From positions 62,001 through 126,000 of the forward strand of contig JAFKFK010000012.1 of NCBI GenBank assembly GCA_017307275.1: 64,000 bases of DNA. Direction: 5' to 3'. Position numbers and translations under genes: made by a program. Positions 50,670-59,653 of the stretch are shown here, piece by piece (within the stretch, counting starts at the first letter, position 1; every line of letters begins with the position of its first letter). This stretch comes from Alphaproteobacteria bacterium. Lineage in GTDB: Bacteria > Pseudomonadota > Alphaproteobacteria > Reyranellales > Reyranellaceae. The notes under the pieces were generated by a model. The model did not search any database. It saw nothing but the letters and a program-made list of their open reading frames with translations, and was not told the origin of the DNA.

Positions 50670-53144
50670 TCAGAAGTCCGCGGTCAGAGACAGGCGGAAG
50701 GTTCGCGGCATGCCGAGGAAGAGGCTGGTCGGGCCGGTGCCGCCGGCCCAGTAGTTGGTGTCGAGCAGGTTCTCGACGGCGAAGCGGGCGACCAGCAGCT
50801 TGCCCTTGGCGCCGGGGTTCTCGAACGCGTAGCGCGCACCCACGTCGAAGCGGGTCCAGTCGGGCAGCATGCGGCGCGGCCAAGTCGTGTCGAAATACTG
50901 CGCGCCGGTATAGACCACGCGCCCGGTCAGAGTGAGGCCCGGCACGAAGGGCGTGTCCCATTCGCCGCCGAGGTTGAGCTGCAGCGTGGGCGCGAAGGGC
51001 GCAATCCAGCCGTCGGTGGTGCCGCCTGCCGTCTTGGTCAGCACGGCGCTGAGCAGCATCAGGCCGCCGACGACGCGCACACCCTCGATCGGCTCGCCGA
51101 AGAAATCGAACTCCAGCCCCTGGTTGCGCTGCTCGCCGCCCAGAACCTGCGTGTTGGTCGGAACGTCGGTGATCAGGCTCGGCCGCGAGATCTGGAAGGC
51201 GCTCATGGTGGTGGTGAGCTTGCCCCAGTCGACCTTCACGCCGACCTCGTACTGCGTCGACTTGAAGGGCGGGAAGACCTGGCCGGCATTGACGAAATTG
51301 CTGGGCACGGTCGAGCCCTGCTGCAGGCCCTGGATGAAGTTGCCGTAGAGCGAGACGTTCTGCCAGGGCTTGAAGACCAGCGCCACCGAGGGGCTGAGCG
51401 CGGCCTGGTCGTAGCCGTCGGTCTGCGCGCCGGTCGTCGCATTGAAATTGGCCGACTGGACCCGCTGCAGGCGCGCGCCAACCGTCAACTGGATGCGCTT
51501 CTCGGCGGCCGTCAAGGTGTCGGCCAGCGCCAGGCTGGAGAGCGTGGTGTTGCTGGTCTTGTTGGCGACGCCCATCGGAATGTTGGGCTGCGTGACGGCG
51601 ACGCTGTTGTAGATGTTGGTGGCGAAGGGCGCGCCGTTGACGACGGCGAAACCGCTGCCCCAATCGAGGGTCGTCGCGCTGAAGGCGATCTCGTGACCGA
51701 TCGGGCCGGTCTCGGCCCGGGCGCGCACGCCGACCTCGGCCGTCAGGTAGGTCTGGTACTGCGACAGCGTGTTGGGCGTCACGGTGCTGTTGCCGGCGAA
51801 ATTGGTGGCGATCACCGACACGGCGTTGCGCAGCGCGCCGACGCGGTTGTCGTGCGCGCCAAGGGTGGCATAGGCGGTGACCTGCTCGGTGATGTCGAAC
51901 TCGCCACGAACCACGCCGAACAGATCCTTGCGCTCCTGGGAGTTCCAGGGCTGGCCGCCGGGATTGTTGCGGATATTGGGAGCCCAGGGCAGCGGCACAC
52001 CGCTGGCCACACCCAGGAACGGCAGCACGCCGCCGATATACTGGTACTGGTAGCCGAGATCGGCCGAGAGCCTGAAACGCTCGCCGCGATAGTCGAGGCC
52101 GAGCAGCGCCAACCCTCGCTGGTCGGTGTTCCACTGGATGTCGGTCTGGCCGGCGCGGAAGACGCCGTTGAAACGCACGCCGAACTCCTTGTTCTCGCCG
52201 AAGCGGCGCGCCACGTCGATATGGCCGCCGACCTGGCCGCTCGACAGGTAGTTCGCGGTGAGCTGCGTCAGGCCGTCATCGGGTGCGCGCTTGGGGACGA
52301 TGTTGATCGAACCGCCGATCGCGTCGCCCGGCGGCAGACCGGTCAGCATGGCGCTCGGCCCCTTCAGCACCTCGACCCTCTCGGCGATTTCGGCCATCGG
52401 CGAGTAGGTCGGCAGGATGCCGTAGAGGCCGCCATAGGTCATGAAGCTCGTCGCCGCGAAGCCTCGGATATGCATGTTGTCGCCGGGTGTCGCGCCGTCG
52501 GGCACGCTGGAGCGCACCGACGGATCGTCGTTCAGCACGTCGCGGACCGTCTTGGCCTGCTGGTCCTGTGCCTTCTTCGCGGTGTAGCTCGTCTGGTTGA
52601 ACGGCGTGTCCATCACATCGCGGTTGCCGAGCAGGCCGAGCTGGCTGCCGGTCGCGACCTGGCCACCGGCATAAGGCGGCGGGATGTTGTCGATCATGGC
52701 CTGCGGTGGCACGCCATAGCCTTGGACCTGTACGGGATCGAGATACACACCACCAGAACCGCTTGTGGCGCCCGAGATCGTCACCGCTCCCGCAGACGTA
52801 AATTGATAGGCAAGGCCCGTACCGCCCAACAGCGTGCGAAGCGCCTGCTCCGTCGCCATCAGCCCATTCAGCGCAACGCTTGTCTTGCCCGCGACGGCAG
52901 CGGGATCGAACGCGACCTGCAGGCCCGACTGGCGACCGAAAGCCGTCAGCGCCTGCGCCAGTGGTTGTGCCGGAATATCGAAAGCGACGGTGCGGCTTGC
53001 CTGCGCTTCCAGTCGAGGCGTTTGATCGTGTCGTTCCTGTGCGAGGACGGGCGACGACAGCACCAGTATCGCCGCGCTCGCGAAGCCGCCCACGGCGCCT
53101 CGCCCCTTCTTGCGCGCCCACTCCGTCCGATCGATCGACGTCAC
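50670..53144 (-). CDS. TonB-dependent siderophore receptor with N-terminal signalling (STN) domain
   Basis: An 824-residue outer-membrane transporter. The signal peptide (AVGGFASAAILVLSSPVLAQ) is followed by an STN domain (VAFDIPAQPLAQALTAFGRQSGLQVAFDP, to about residue 125) for transcriptional signalling. Then come the plug (VRDVLNDDPSVRSSV, MHIRGFAATSFMTYGG, VEVLKGPSAMLTG) and the barrel ending in Phe (RLSLTADF). It is a FecA/FpvA-type ferric-siderophore receptor. The GTG at 53144 is favoured because GGGGGAG lies 5 nt before it; an ATG at 53168 is the alternative. FecR and sigma genes lie upstream. Confidence 0.94.
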   Translation of the reverse strand: MTSIDRTEWARKKGRGAVGGFASAAILVLSSPVLAQERHDQTPRLEAQASRTVAFDIPAQPLAQALTAFGRQSGLQVAFDPAAVAGKTSVALNGLMATEQALRTLLGGTGLAYQFTSAGAVTISGATSGSGGVYLDPVQVQGYGVPPQAMIDNIPPPYAGGQVATGSQLGLLGNRDVMDTPFNQTSYTAKKAQDQQAKTVRDVLNDDPSVRSSVPDGATPGDNMHIRGFAATSFMTYGGLYGILPTYSPMAEIAERVEVLKGPSAMLTGLPPGDAIGGSINIVPKRAPDDGLTQLTANYLSSGQVGGHIDVARRFGENKEFGVRFNGVFRAGQTDIQWNTDQRGLALLGLDYRGERFRLSADLGYQYQYIGGVLPFLGVASGVPLPWAPNIRNNPGGQPWNSQERKDLFGVVRGEFDITEQVTAYATLGAHDNRVGALRNAVSVIATNFAGNSTVTPNTLSQYQTYLTAEVGVRARAETGPIGHEIAFSATTLDWGSGFAVVNGAPFATNIYNSVAVTQPNIPMGVANKTSNTTLSSLALADTLTAAEKRIQLTVGARLQRVQSANFNATTGAQTDGYDQAALSPSVALVFKPWQNVSLYGNFIQGLQQGSTVPSNFVNAGQVFPPFKSTQYEVGVKVDWGKLTTTMSAFQISRPSLITDVPTNTQVLGGEQRNQGLEFDFFGEPIEGVRVVGGLMLLSAVLTKTAGGTTDGWIAPFAPTLQLNLGGEWDTPFVPGLTLTGRVVYTGAQYFDTTWPRRMLPDWTRFDVGARYAFENPGAKGKLLVARFAVENLLDTNYWAGGTGPTSLFLGMPRTFRLSLTADF

Positions 53145-53251
53145 AGCAACTCCCCCACAAGGTGACATGTGCGGTAGAGCGGCGGCGACGCACAGAGGAG
53201 AGAGCCTCGACGTCGATCCGATTCAAGGGCGCGTCGAAAATTTTGTAGATG

Positions 53252-54232
53252 TCAGGGGCTCGAAACCACCACCAGATAAGGGGTGATCCTTGTCGTGGAG
53301 CCGCCGTGTGTGCGCACGGCGGCTTGCAAGGCCTCGACCGGCCGACGCAGATCGAAGACACCCGACACGCGACGTTCGGCCAGCGCGCGGTCAGGCAACA
53401 TCACGACGCCGGCATAGTGACGGCCGAGTTCTTCCACGATTTCCGCCACCGTGGCCTTGTCGACGATCAGACGGCGCTCGCGCCATGCAGCGACATCGGC
53501 CGGGGCGATTTCGGATTTCGCCATCTGCTCCGACTTCCTGTCCATGGTGAGCCGCTGGCCGCGCACCAGCGATACCGCCGTGCCCTTGCTACGTGCTGTT
53601 GCCACTTCGACGGTTCCGGACTGAACGGCGACTGAAACAGAGTCAGCCGACCGCCCTACATCGAAAGCAGTGCCGGTAACCGTGACGGTCACGTCTTCAG
53701 CGACGACCACGAACGGCCGGTCCGCTGCCGGGACGACCTCGAAAAAGGCCCGTCCCGACAACAAAATCACCTCCCGCCGTGCCGCAGCGTAGTGCGTAGC
53801 AATGGCACTCCCAGCGTCGAGCGAGACGGTGCTGCCGTCCTCCAGCGTGATGGTGCGCAGCTCGGCCGTACCGGTGCTGTAATCCGCAGCGAGCCAGAGC
53901 TGTAGGGATGGCAGGAACAGGAAGGCGAGGCAGGCCGCCAGGGCGACCGCAGCGTAGCCCGCGCGCCGGATGGCGCGGGGACGCGCCGGGCGAATTGGCG
54001 GTGGTGGCTCGGCTTCGAAGGTTGCTCGCAGGTCTTCGTAGTCGGGGGGCAAGGCATCGGCCACTCGCGCCATACGCTCGACGTCGGCATAGGCGCGTCG
54101 ACGCGCGGCGCTGCCTGCAAGCCAGGCGTCGAGGTCCGCTCGCACAGCCACGTCTCCAGGCGCCGCATCGATACGCATGCGCCAATCGACGGCTTCGGCC
54201 AGCAGATCGTCGTCCGTCGGTTCGCCTGTCAT
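53252..54232 (-). CDS. FecR-family anti-sigma / signal transducer
   Basis: A 326-residue protein. The N-terminal cytoplasmic part (DUF4880, residues 1-80: LLAEAVDWRMRIDAAPGD...DLDAWLAGSAARRRAYADVERM) binds the sigma factor. One membrane helix follows (about 92-112, GYAAVALAACLAFLFLPSLQL), then the periplasmic FecR domain (DYSTGTAELRTITLEDGSTVSLDAGSAI, VTVTGTAFDVG) and a C-terminal STN-like domain. It relays receptor occupancy to the ECF sigma factor. The start is ambiguous; ATG 54232 is used. Confidence 0.92.
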   Translation of the reverse strand: MTGEPTDDDLLAEAVDWRMRIDAAPGDVAVRADLDAWLAGSAARRRAYADVERMARVADALPPDYEDLRATFEAEPPPPIRPARPRAIRRAGYAAVALAACLAFLFLPSLQLWLAADYSTGTAELRTITLEDGSTVSLDAGSAIATHYAAARREVILLSGRAFFEVVPAADRPFVVVAEDVTVTVTGTAFDVGRSADSVSVAVQSGTVEVATARSKGTAVSLVRGQRLTMDRKSEQMAKSEIAPADVAAWRERRLIVDKATVAEIVEELGRHYAGVVMLPDRALAERRVSGVFDLRRPVEALQAAVRTHGGSTTRITPYLVVVSSP

Positions 54233-54340
54233 TGCCACCAAGGAGAGTGCGCCGGCGACCGCGGGAGCGGTCGCGCTACGAAGTGGGACAATTTCAAAGG
54301 CGCGGTTTCAAGGGGTAGGCGCAAAAAGAAGCCAAGCATT

Positions 54341-54862
54341 TCACTGCTTCAGGTTCCTCAGTCGCTTGGCCCCATGGATCATGGCCGTCCTGACGAGCTG
54401 CTGGGCACGGGAAACGGAAACACCCAGCCGATCGGCCACCTCGCGCAGGGGACGACCTTCCAGTCGGTTCATATTGAAGGCAAGCCGCGTCCGCTCGGGC
54501 AGCTCGACCAGAGCGGCGGCCAGCTCGCGCAGTTCGTCGCGATGGAGAAGCACCGTCTCGGCAGAGGGCGCATCGCTCGCCACCGAGGCAATTTCCTCAC
54601 TGGTGCGGGATCCTGCGGCGTCCATCGACGAACGCCGGACCCAGTTCAGCGCAAGATTGCGGACGACGGCGTAGAGGTAGGCAAGAGGGTGCAGGATGGG
54701 CTCCCCTTGCGGAGATGCCCCTTTCTCGCTCGCCACGCTGAAGCGGATATAGGCCTCCTGCACGACGTCCTCGGCCTGCGCCTGCGATCCCAGGATGCGG
54801 GCGGCGTAGTCGACCAGGGAGCGACGATGCTCGACGAAGAGGGCCGTGGTGTCCGAAGGCAC
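54341..54862 (-). CDS. FecI-like ECF sigma factor
   Basis: A 173-residue ECF sigma factor if started at the GTG at 54862 (VPSDTTALFVEHRRSLVDYA); a GTG at 54898 would add 12 residues. Region 2 is FVEHRRSLVDYAARILGSQAQAEDVVQEAYIRF with PLAYLYAVVRNLALNWVRR. Region 4 is LVELPERTRLAFNMNRLEGRPLREVADRLGVSVSRAQQLVRTAMIHGAKRL. This is the FecI iron-starvation type. A Fur-box-like element lies about 65 bp upstream. The order sigma, FecR, receptor fits cell-surface signalling. Confidence 0.93.
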   Translation of the reverse strand: MPSDTTALFVEHRRSLVDYAARILGSQAQAEDVVQEAYIRFSVASEKGASPQGEPILHPLAYLYAVVRNLALNWVRRSSMDAAGSRTSEEIASVASDAPSAETVLLHRDELRELAAALVELPERTRLAFNMNRLEGRPLREVADRLGVSVSRAQQLVRTAMIHGAKRLRNLKQ

Positions 54863-54927
54863 AGCGCTTACTTTTGTTCCCCAAAACCGGCCTCGCACAG
54901 CAGGCCGAAGCGGCGGGCACCGTATCT

Positions 54928-54951
54928 TTATTGAGAATTACTCGCAATTAG
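54928..54951 (-). promoter_or_regulatory. Fur-box-like element upstream of the ECF sigma gene
   Basis: The plus strand reads TTGAGAATTACTCGCAATT, a near-symmetric site resembling the TGAGAATnATTCTCA form of Fur boxes. It lies 66 bp before the sigma start, in a distinctly AT-rich patch. In alphaproteobacteria iron control may be by Irr or RirA instead, so the regulator is not settled. Confidence 0.5.
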
Positions 54952-54989
54952 AAATACGCAGGGTGCCCTTCACGAAGCCGGTCCGCGGA

Positions 54990-55898
54990 TCAGGACCCTG
55001 CAGCCGGCGACGCGACCTCCGACAGAGACACGACCCAGTCGCGGAACGCTTTGATCTTGCGGCGCCGGATCGCCTCGGGCGGGTAGACGACGTAGTAGGC
55101 AAAATCCGAAGACCGCTTGAACTCGAACGGCACGACCAGGCGGCCGGCCTTGAGATCGGGCTCGACCAGCGGATTTCGGCCGAGCGCGACGCCCAGCCCG
55201 TCCATGGCGGCCTGATAAGTCGCGAGCGCAAAGTCGAACGAGAGGCCGCGCGAGGCATCGACACCCTTCACGCCCGCGGCGGTCAGCCAGACCTGCCAGT
55301 CGTCTGGGAAGTTGATGCTGTGCAGCAGGGTGAAACGCTTGAGGTCGGCCGGCTTCTTGAGCCCGTTCGGCCCTTTGATGAGGGACGGCGCGCAGACCGG
55401 CATCACGTCCTCGTCGACCAGACGTTCCGCCACCAGATTCGGCCACTGCCCGCGCCCGTAACGGATGCCGATGTCGACATCCTCGCGCGAGAATTCGACC
55501 AGCGACGTGCCAGTCGAGATCCGGACGTCGATCTCCGGATTGGCGCGCTGGAAGCCGCCCAGCCGCGGGACCAGCCACTTCATGGCGAAGGACGATGTGG
55601 TCGTTACCGTGAGGTGACCGCCGCGATCCTTCTGCAGGAGCTTCTCGGTGGCCTCGTTGAGCTGGTCGAACGCCGACCGCACGGCCGGCAGGTAGGCCTG
55701 GCCAGCCTCCGACAGCAGAAGCGAACGATTGCGCCGCACGAATAATTTTAATCCGAGCCTCTGTTCAAGCCCCCTCACCTGATGGCTGATCGCCGCCTGG
55801 GTGACGCTCAATTCCTCGGCAGCATCCGTGAAACTCATATGACGCGCCGCGGCCTCGAAAGCACGCAAACCGTTAAGCGGTGGAAGGCTTCGCTTCAT
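54990..55898 (-). CDS. LysR-family regulator, GcvA-like
   Basis: A 302-residue LysR-type regulator. The N-terminal HTH is LPPLNGLRAFEAAARHMSFTDAAEELSVTQAAISHQVRGLEQRLGLKLFVRRNRSLLLSEAG, the GcvA-like subgroup signature. The effector domain follows (HLTVTTTSSFAMKWLVPRLGGFQRANPEIDVRIST). It is divergent from the DUF1127 gene with a 116-bp AT-rich gap, which is where it would usually bind. The target and effector are unknown. Confidence 0.93.
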   Translation of the reverse strand: MKRSLPPLNGLRAFEAAARHMSFTDAAEELSVTQAAISHQVRGLEQRLGLKLFVRRNRSLLLSEAGQAYLPAVRSAFDQLNEATEKLLQKDRGGHLTVTTTSSFAMKWLVPRLGGFQRANPEIDVRISTGTSLVEFSREDVDIGIRYGRGQWPNLVAERLVDEDVMPVCAPSLIKGPNGLKKPADLKRFTLLHSINFPDDWQVWLTAAGVKGVDASRGLSFDFALATYQAAMDGLGVALGRNPLVEPDLKAGRLVVPFEFKRSSDFAYYVVYPPEAIRRRKIKAFRDWVVSLSEVASPAAGS

Positions 55899-56014
55899 GG
55901 GGTTCCTATCGCATGAGTTATTTTAATCAAAACAGGACAAAGGGTCATTTGTAAAGGGGGGCCTCGAAGCGCACATCAGCCCCAGCACACGACAACACTT
56001 TTGGGAGAAGTCCC

Positions 56015-56218
56015 ATGGCAAACATCTCGCTTCACTACAGTTCGAACGCCCCGCTTGCCGGCACCTTCGCCGCCTTCGGCATGATCCTCGCCACCTGGCG
56101 CAAGCGCACCAAGGAGCGCCGCGAACTCGCGCAGATCGACTCCCGCATTGCGCGTGATTTGGGGATCAGCCCGACGGAAATCCAGTTCGAGGTGAACAAG
56201 CCCTTCTGGCGCGTCTGA
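56015..56218 (+). CDS. DUF1127 small protein
   Basis: A 67-residue protein. The C-terminal Arg-rich helix TWRKRTKERRELAQIDSRIARDLGISPTEIQFEVNKPFWR is the DUF1127 (YjiS-like) motif. These small alphaproteobacterial proteins are linked to RNA binding and stress or phosphate responses in other species. GGGAGAAG precedes the ATG. A strong intrinsic terminator at 56279 makes it monocistronic. It is divergent from the LysR gene. Confidence 0.92.
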   Translation: MANISLHYSSNAPLAGTFAAFGMILATWRKRTKERRELAQIDSRIARDLGISPTEIQFEVNKPFWRV

Positions 56219-56278
56219 TATCGAAATCCGGAGCGGGCCCGTCCTTACCCTGCGCGGGCCTATCCCTCTCCGGACACT

Positions 56279-56324
56279 AGCCGGCGGTCGATCTTCTGCC
56301 TCCCTGTCGACCGCCGGCTTTTTC
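56279..56324 (+). terminator. Intrinsic terminator after DUF1127 gene
   Basis: Arms AGCCGGCGGTCGA and TCGACCGCCGGCT, a perfect 13-bp stem, enclose a 15-nt loop and are followed by TTTTTC. It is a textbook rho-independent terminator 60 bp past the DUF1127 stop. Confidence 0.95.
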
Positions 56325-56375
56325 TTTGCCCCGCTTTTTCTTTGACCACGCTCCGGCCTCTGCTAGAGCCCGCGC

Positions 56376-57590
56376 GTGGCGCTTTCCGAACAACAGATCC
56401 AGACCCTGGGCCGTGAGGCCTTGCAGCGCGCAGCGGCAGGTGACTTTGCCGGCGCCGAAGCAGGCTTTGCCCGCATCGTTGGCGAACGGCCGAACTCCGG
56501 CCAGGCCCTCCATCTCCTGGGACAGGTCCGGCTGAAGCTCGGCCGCTTCGCCGAGGCGCGCGAGCCGCTGGAGCGCGCCGCCAAGTTCCTGCCGCGCGAG
56601 GCGACGGCGCAGACCAATCTTGCTGGCTGCCTGATGCAGCTCGGCCAGCACGAGCCGGCGCTGGAGGCGTTGGCACGGGCTGCACGCCTGAAGCCAAACG
56701 ACCCGGCGATTGCGCACAACACGGGTCGCGCGCTCGAAGCGCTGGGCCGCACCGACGAAGCCGAGCGCGCCTACGATCTCGCCCTTTCCGTCGACAATCG
56801 CCTGCTGCCAAGCCTCAGCGCCCGCGCGGCCCTGCTGGCAGCGCGCGGCGAATGGGCCGGCGCTTTGGCCGATCTCGACACAGCACTGGTCAGCCGGCCG
56901 AACGATCCGCAGTTTCGACAGCGCCGCGGCGAGCTGCTGCTGCGCCAGGGCGACTGGTGGCGCGGTCTCGCCGATCATGAAGCGCGGCTGGAGATGCCAG
57001 GCGAACGCTACGCCCCTGCATTGCCGCTTTGGCAGGGAGAGCCGCTCGACGGTCGCCTGCTGATCTATCCCGAACAAGCCGATATCGAGAGCGACGAAGC
57101 GTTGCGCGACGTGCTGATGCTCGCGCGCATCGAGGGCATCGTTGAATGCGCCTCTGTACTTGCCGGACATCTGGCCGCGCCGACGATCTCGCGCGGTGAG
57201 CCACTGGAAGGCTTTGTTGCTGCCGCACCGCTGCGCAGCCTGCCGCATCTGCTGGGCTGGTCGCTCGACGCCTTGCCGCCACCCGTCGCTTTGAAGACGC
57301 AGGCCGAGCCGTCGTCACGCATCGGCTGGTTCAGCCACCGCGAGCCACCGGCCGGTCTCGACGTGGAGCGCGATGCGACTCAGGTGGCGAGCTGCCGCTT
57401 TGTGGTCGGCGACGACACCTGGCCCACGCATCTTGCGGCGTCGCTCGGAATCAGAACGCTGTTCCTTCTGCCGCGTATCGCAGACTGGCTCTGGGGACCG
57501 AGGCTCGGAACAACACCCTGGTATGCGTCTGCCGAACTGCTGCATGACGAAGACAGCGAGGGACTGGCGGCGCGGCTCGCCGGGTGCTGA
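56376..57590 (+). CDS. Tetratricopeptide repeat protein with degenerate glycosyltransferase-like C-terminus
   Basis: A 404-residue cytoplasmic protein from a GTG start. Residues about 5-205 are five to six TPR units (for example ALHLLGQVRLKLGRFAEAREPLERAAKF, DPAIAHNTGRALEALGRTDEAERAYDLAL). The C-terminal part keeps traces of the GT41/ADP-heptose transferase-like domain usual in such proteins (LPLWQGEPLDGRLLIYPEQAD, and FVVGDDTWPTHLAASLGIRTLFLLPRIADWLWG) but is short. The usual HAEQGLGDT motif is altered to YPEQADIESDE, so it may be inactive. It precedes leuC by 44 bp. Confidence 0.8.
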   Translation: MALSEQQIQTLGREALQRAAAGDFAGAEAGFARIVGERPNSGQALHLLGQVRLKLGRFAEAREPLERAAKFLPREATAQTNLAGCLMQLGQHEPALEALARAARLKPNDPAIAHNTGRALEALGRTDEAERAYDLALSVDNRLLPSLSARAALLAARGEWAGALADLDTALVSRPNDPQFRQRRGELLLRQGDWWRGLADHEARLEMPGERYAPALPLWQGEPLDGRLLIYPEQADIESDEALRDVLMLARIEGIVECASVLAGHLAAPTISRGEPLEGFVAAAPLRSLPHLLGWSLDALPPPVALKTQAEPSSRIGWFSHREPPAGLDVERDATQVASCRFVVGDDTWPTHLAASLGIRTLFLLPRIADWLWGPRLGTTPWYASAELLHDEDSEGLAARLAGC

Positions 57591-57634
57591 TATCCGCGTC
57601 CTGCGGCGGAAACTCAACCCAAAGGCCAAACCCC

Positions 57635-59029
57635 ATGGGCAAGACCCTGTTCGACAAGATCTGGGACAGCCACGTCATCACCGACCTCGGCAACCGCTTC
57701 GTGCTGCTGCATATCGACCGTCTGCTGCTGCACGACATGTCCGGCGGCAAGGCGCTGAAGGAAGCCATCGAGAAGGGCTATCCCCCTGCGCAGCCGCGCC
57801 TGACCTACGGCACACCCGACCACACGATGTCGACGAAGCCGGGCCGGACCGAGAAGACCCATCCGCCCGGCGAGCCGCTGATCCTGTCGATGCGCGAGAC
57901 CACGAGCGCCTACGGCATCAAGCTGTTCGACCTCGGCCAGGACGGTCAGGGCATCGTGCATGTCATGGGGCCCGAGCAGGGACTGACCTTGCCCGGCACC
58001 ACGCTGGTCTGCGGCGACAGCCACACCTCCACGCATGGCGGCATGGGCTCGCTCGCCTTTGGCATCGGCTCTTCCGAGTTGGTGCACGTGATTGCGACTC
58101 AGACGATGGTGCAGCGGAAGCCCAAGCGGCTGCGCGCCAGCTTCGAAGGCAAGCTGATGCCGGGCGTGACAGCCAAGGACATGATCCTCCACCTGATCGG
58201 CGAACTCGGCACGGCGGCCGGCACAGGCTATTCCGTCGAATATGCAGGCTCGGCGGTGCGGGCCCTGCCGATCGAAGCGCGCCTTACACTCTGCAACCTC
58301 ACCATCGAGATGGGCGCGCGCACCGGCATGGTGGCGCCCGACGACACGACCTACGAGTACCTGAACGGCCGCGACTATGCGCCGAAGGGCGCGATGTGGG
58401 ATCGCGCGGTGGCGCACTGGCGCACGCTGCCCTCCGATCCCGATGCGGAGTTCGATCGCGAGCACACGGTCGACATGAAGAATGTCGCGCCGCAGATCAC
58501 CTGGGGCACCAGCCCCGAGCACGTCATCGCCGTCGACCGCGCCATTCCCGATCCCAGCACCGGCCCGGAAGAAAAGCGCGGGGCCTGGGAGGCGGCACTC
58601 AAGTATCAAGGACTCGAACCGGGCAAGCCGATCGAGGGCACCAAGGTCGACTGGGTGTTCATCGGCTCCTGCACCAACTCCCGCATCTCCGACCTGCGCG
58701 CTGCGGCGACCATCGTGAAGGGGCGGCACAAGGCGGATCATGTCACGGCCTGGGTCGTGCCCGGCTCGGTGCGCATCAAGCAGGAGGCCGAGGCCGAAGG
58801 GCTGGACCGCGTGTTCCTCGACGCCGGCTTCGAATGGCGCGAACCCGGCTGCTCGATGTGCCTCGCTTCGAACGGCGAGCGCGTGCCACCCGGCAAGCGC
58901 AGCGTCTCGACGTCCAACCGCAACTTCGTCGGCCGCCAGGGTCCCGGGGCGCGCACCCATCTTGCGAGTCCGGCCATGGCAGCAGCGGCTGCCATCAAGG
59001 GCGCGATCGCCGACGTAAGGAAGATCTGA
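57635..59029 (+). CDS. leuC: 3-isopropylmalate dehydratase large subunit (LeuC-type aconitase)
   Basis: A 464-residue aconitase-family enzyme. Cluster ligands are in VFIGSCTNSRISDLRAAA and EPGCSMCLASN (three Cys). GKTLFDKIWDSHVI, LVCGDSHTSTHGGMGSLAFGIGSSE and STSNRNFVGRQGPGARTHLASPAMAAAAA are conserved LeuC blocks. It isomerises isopropylmalate together with LeuD, which follows by 2 bp. Because leuB is not adjacent and the company is a TPR protein and exporter, a paralogous role with another 2-alkylmalate cannot be excluded. Confidence 0.93.
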   Translation: MGKTLFDKIWDSHVITDLGNRFVLLHIDRLLLHDMSGGKALKEAIEKGYPPAQPRLTYGTPDHTMSTKPGRTEKTHPPGEPLILSMRETTSAYGIKLFDLGQDGQGIVHVMGPEQGLTLPGTTLVCGDSHTSTHGGMGSLAFGIGSSELVHVIATQTMVQRKPKRLRASFEGKLMPGVTAKDMILHLIGELGTAAGTGYSVEYAGSAVRALPIEARLTLCNLTIEMGARTGMVAPDDTTYEYLNGRDYAPKGAMWDRAVAHWRTLPSDPDAEFDREHTVDMKNVAPQITWGTSPEHVIAVDRAIPDPSTGPEEKRGAWEAALKYQGLEPGKPIEGTKVDWVFIGSCTNSRISDLRAAATIVKGRHKADHVTAWVVPGSVRIKQEAEAEGLDRVFLDAGFEWREPGCSMCLASNGERVPPGKRSVSTSNRNFVGRQGPGARTHLASPAMAAAAAIKGAIADVRKI

Positions 59030-59031
59030 CC

Positions 59032-59649
59032 ATGGACAAGTTCACCAAGGTGACCGGTGTCGCGACGCCGTTGATGCGTCAGAATGTCGATACCGATCTG
59101 ATCATCCGCATCGAGCGGCTGGTCGACAATGTGACCCGCGACGGTCTCGGGCCTTATTGCTTCGAGCAGATCCGCTTCAAGCCGGACGGCAGCGAAGACC
59201 CGGACTGCATCTTCAATCAGAAGCCCTATCGCGACGCCCCGATCATCCTGAGCCGCGAGAATTTCGGCTGCGGATCGAGCCGCGAGGGCGCGGTATGGGC
59301 GCTGAAAGGCATGGGCATCCGCGCGGTGATCGCGCCCTACTTCGGCGACATCTTCAACAACAACTGCTTCCAGAACGGTCTGCTGCCGGTGGCGCTGCCG
59401 ATCCACGAGATCGAACAGCTCGCCGACGAGATGAAGGCCTCGCCGGGCAATGCCCGCGTGACCATCGATCTCGAGAACTGCCAGGTCGTCTCGCCGACCG
59501 GGCGCACCATCCCCTTCCAGATCGACGCGCGGCGCCAGCATGCGATGCTGAACGGGCTCGACGACATCGCCCAGACCATGGCGCGCAAGGACGAGATCGC
59601 GGCGTGGCAGACACAGGACAAGACGGCGCGGCCCTGGGTGTGGCTATAG
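59032..59649 (+). CDS. leuD: 3-isopropylmalate dehydratase small subunit
   Basis: A 205-residue swivelling-domain subunit. Conserved blocks are GVATPLMRQNVDTDLIIRIERL, DAPIILSRENFGCGSSREGAVWALKGMGIRAVIAPYFGDIFNNNCFQNGLLPV, which hold the substrate-binding Ser/Arg region. It is the normal length for LeuD. It starts 2 bp after leuC and ends 4 bp before the exporter gene, so all three genes are likely one operon. Confidence 0.95.
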   Translation: MDKFTKVTGVATPLMRQNVDTDLIIRIERLVDNVTRDGLGPYCFEQIRFKPDGSEDPDCIFNQKPYRDAPIILSRENFGCGSSREGAVWALKGMGIRAVIAPYFGDIFNNNCFQNGLLPVALPIHEIEQLADEMKASPGNARVTIDLENCQVVSPTGRTIPFQIDARRQHAMLNGLDDIAQTMARKDEIAAWQTQDKTARPWVWL

Positions 59650-59653
59650 TCGC

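Noticed and set aside
50589..53165. An 858-codon plus-strand frame across the TonB receptor.
   Set aside because: Antisense shadow caused by high GC; the opposite strand encodes signal peptide, STN, plug and barrel with a terminal Phe.
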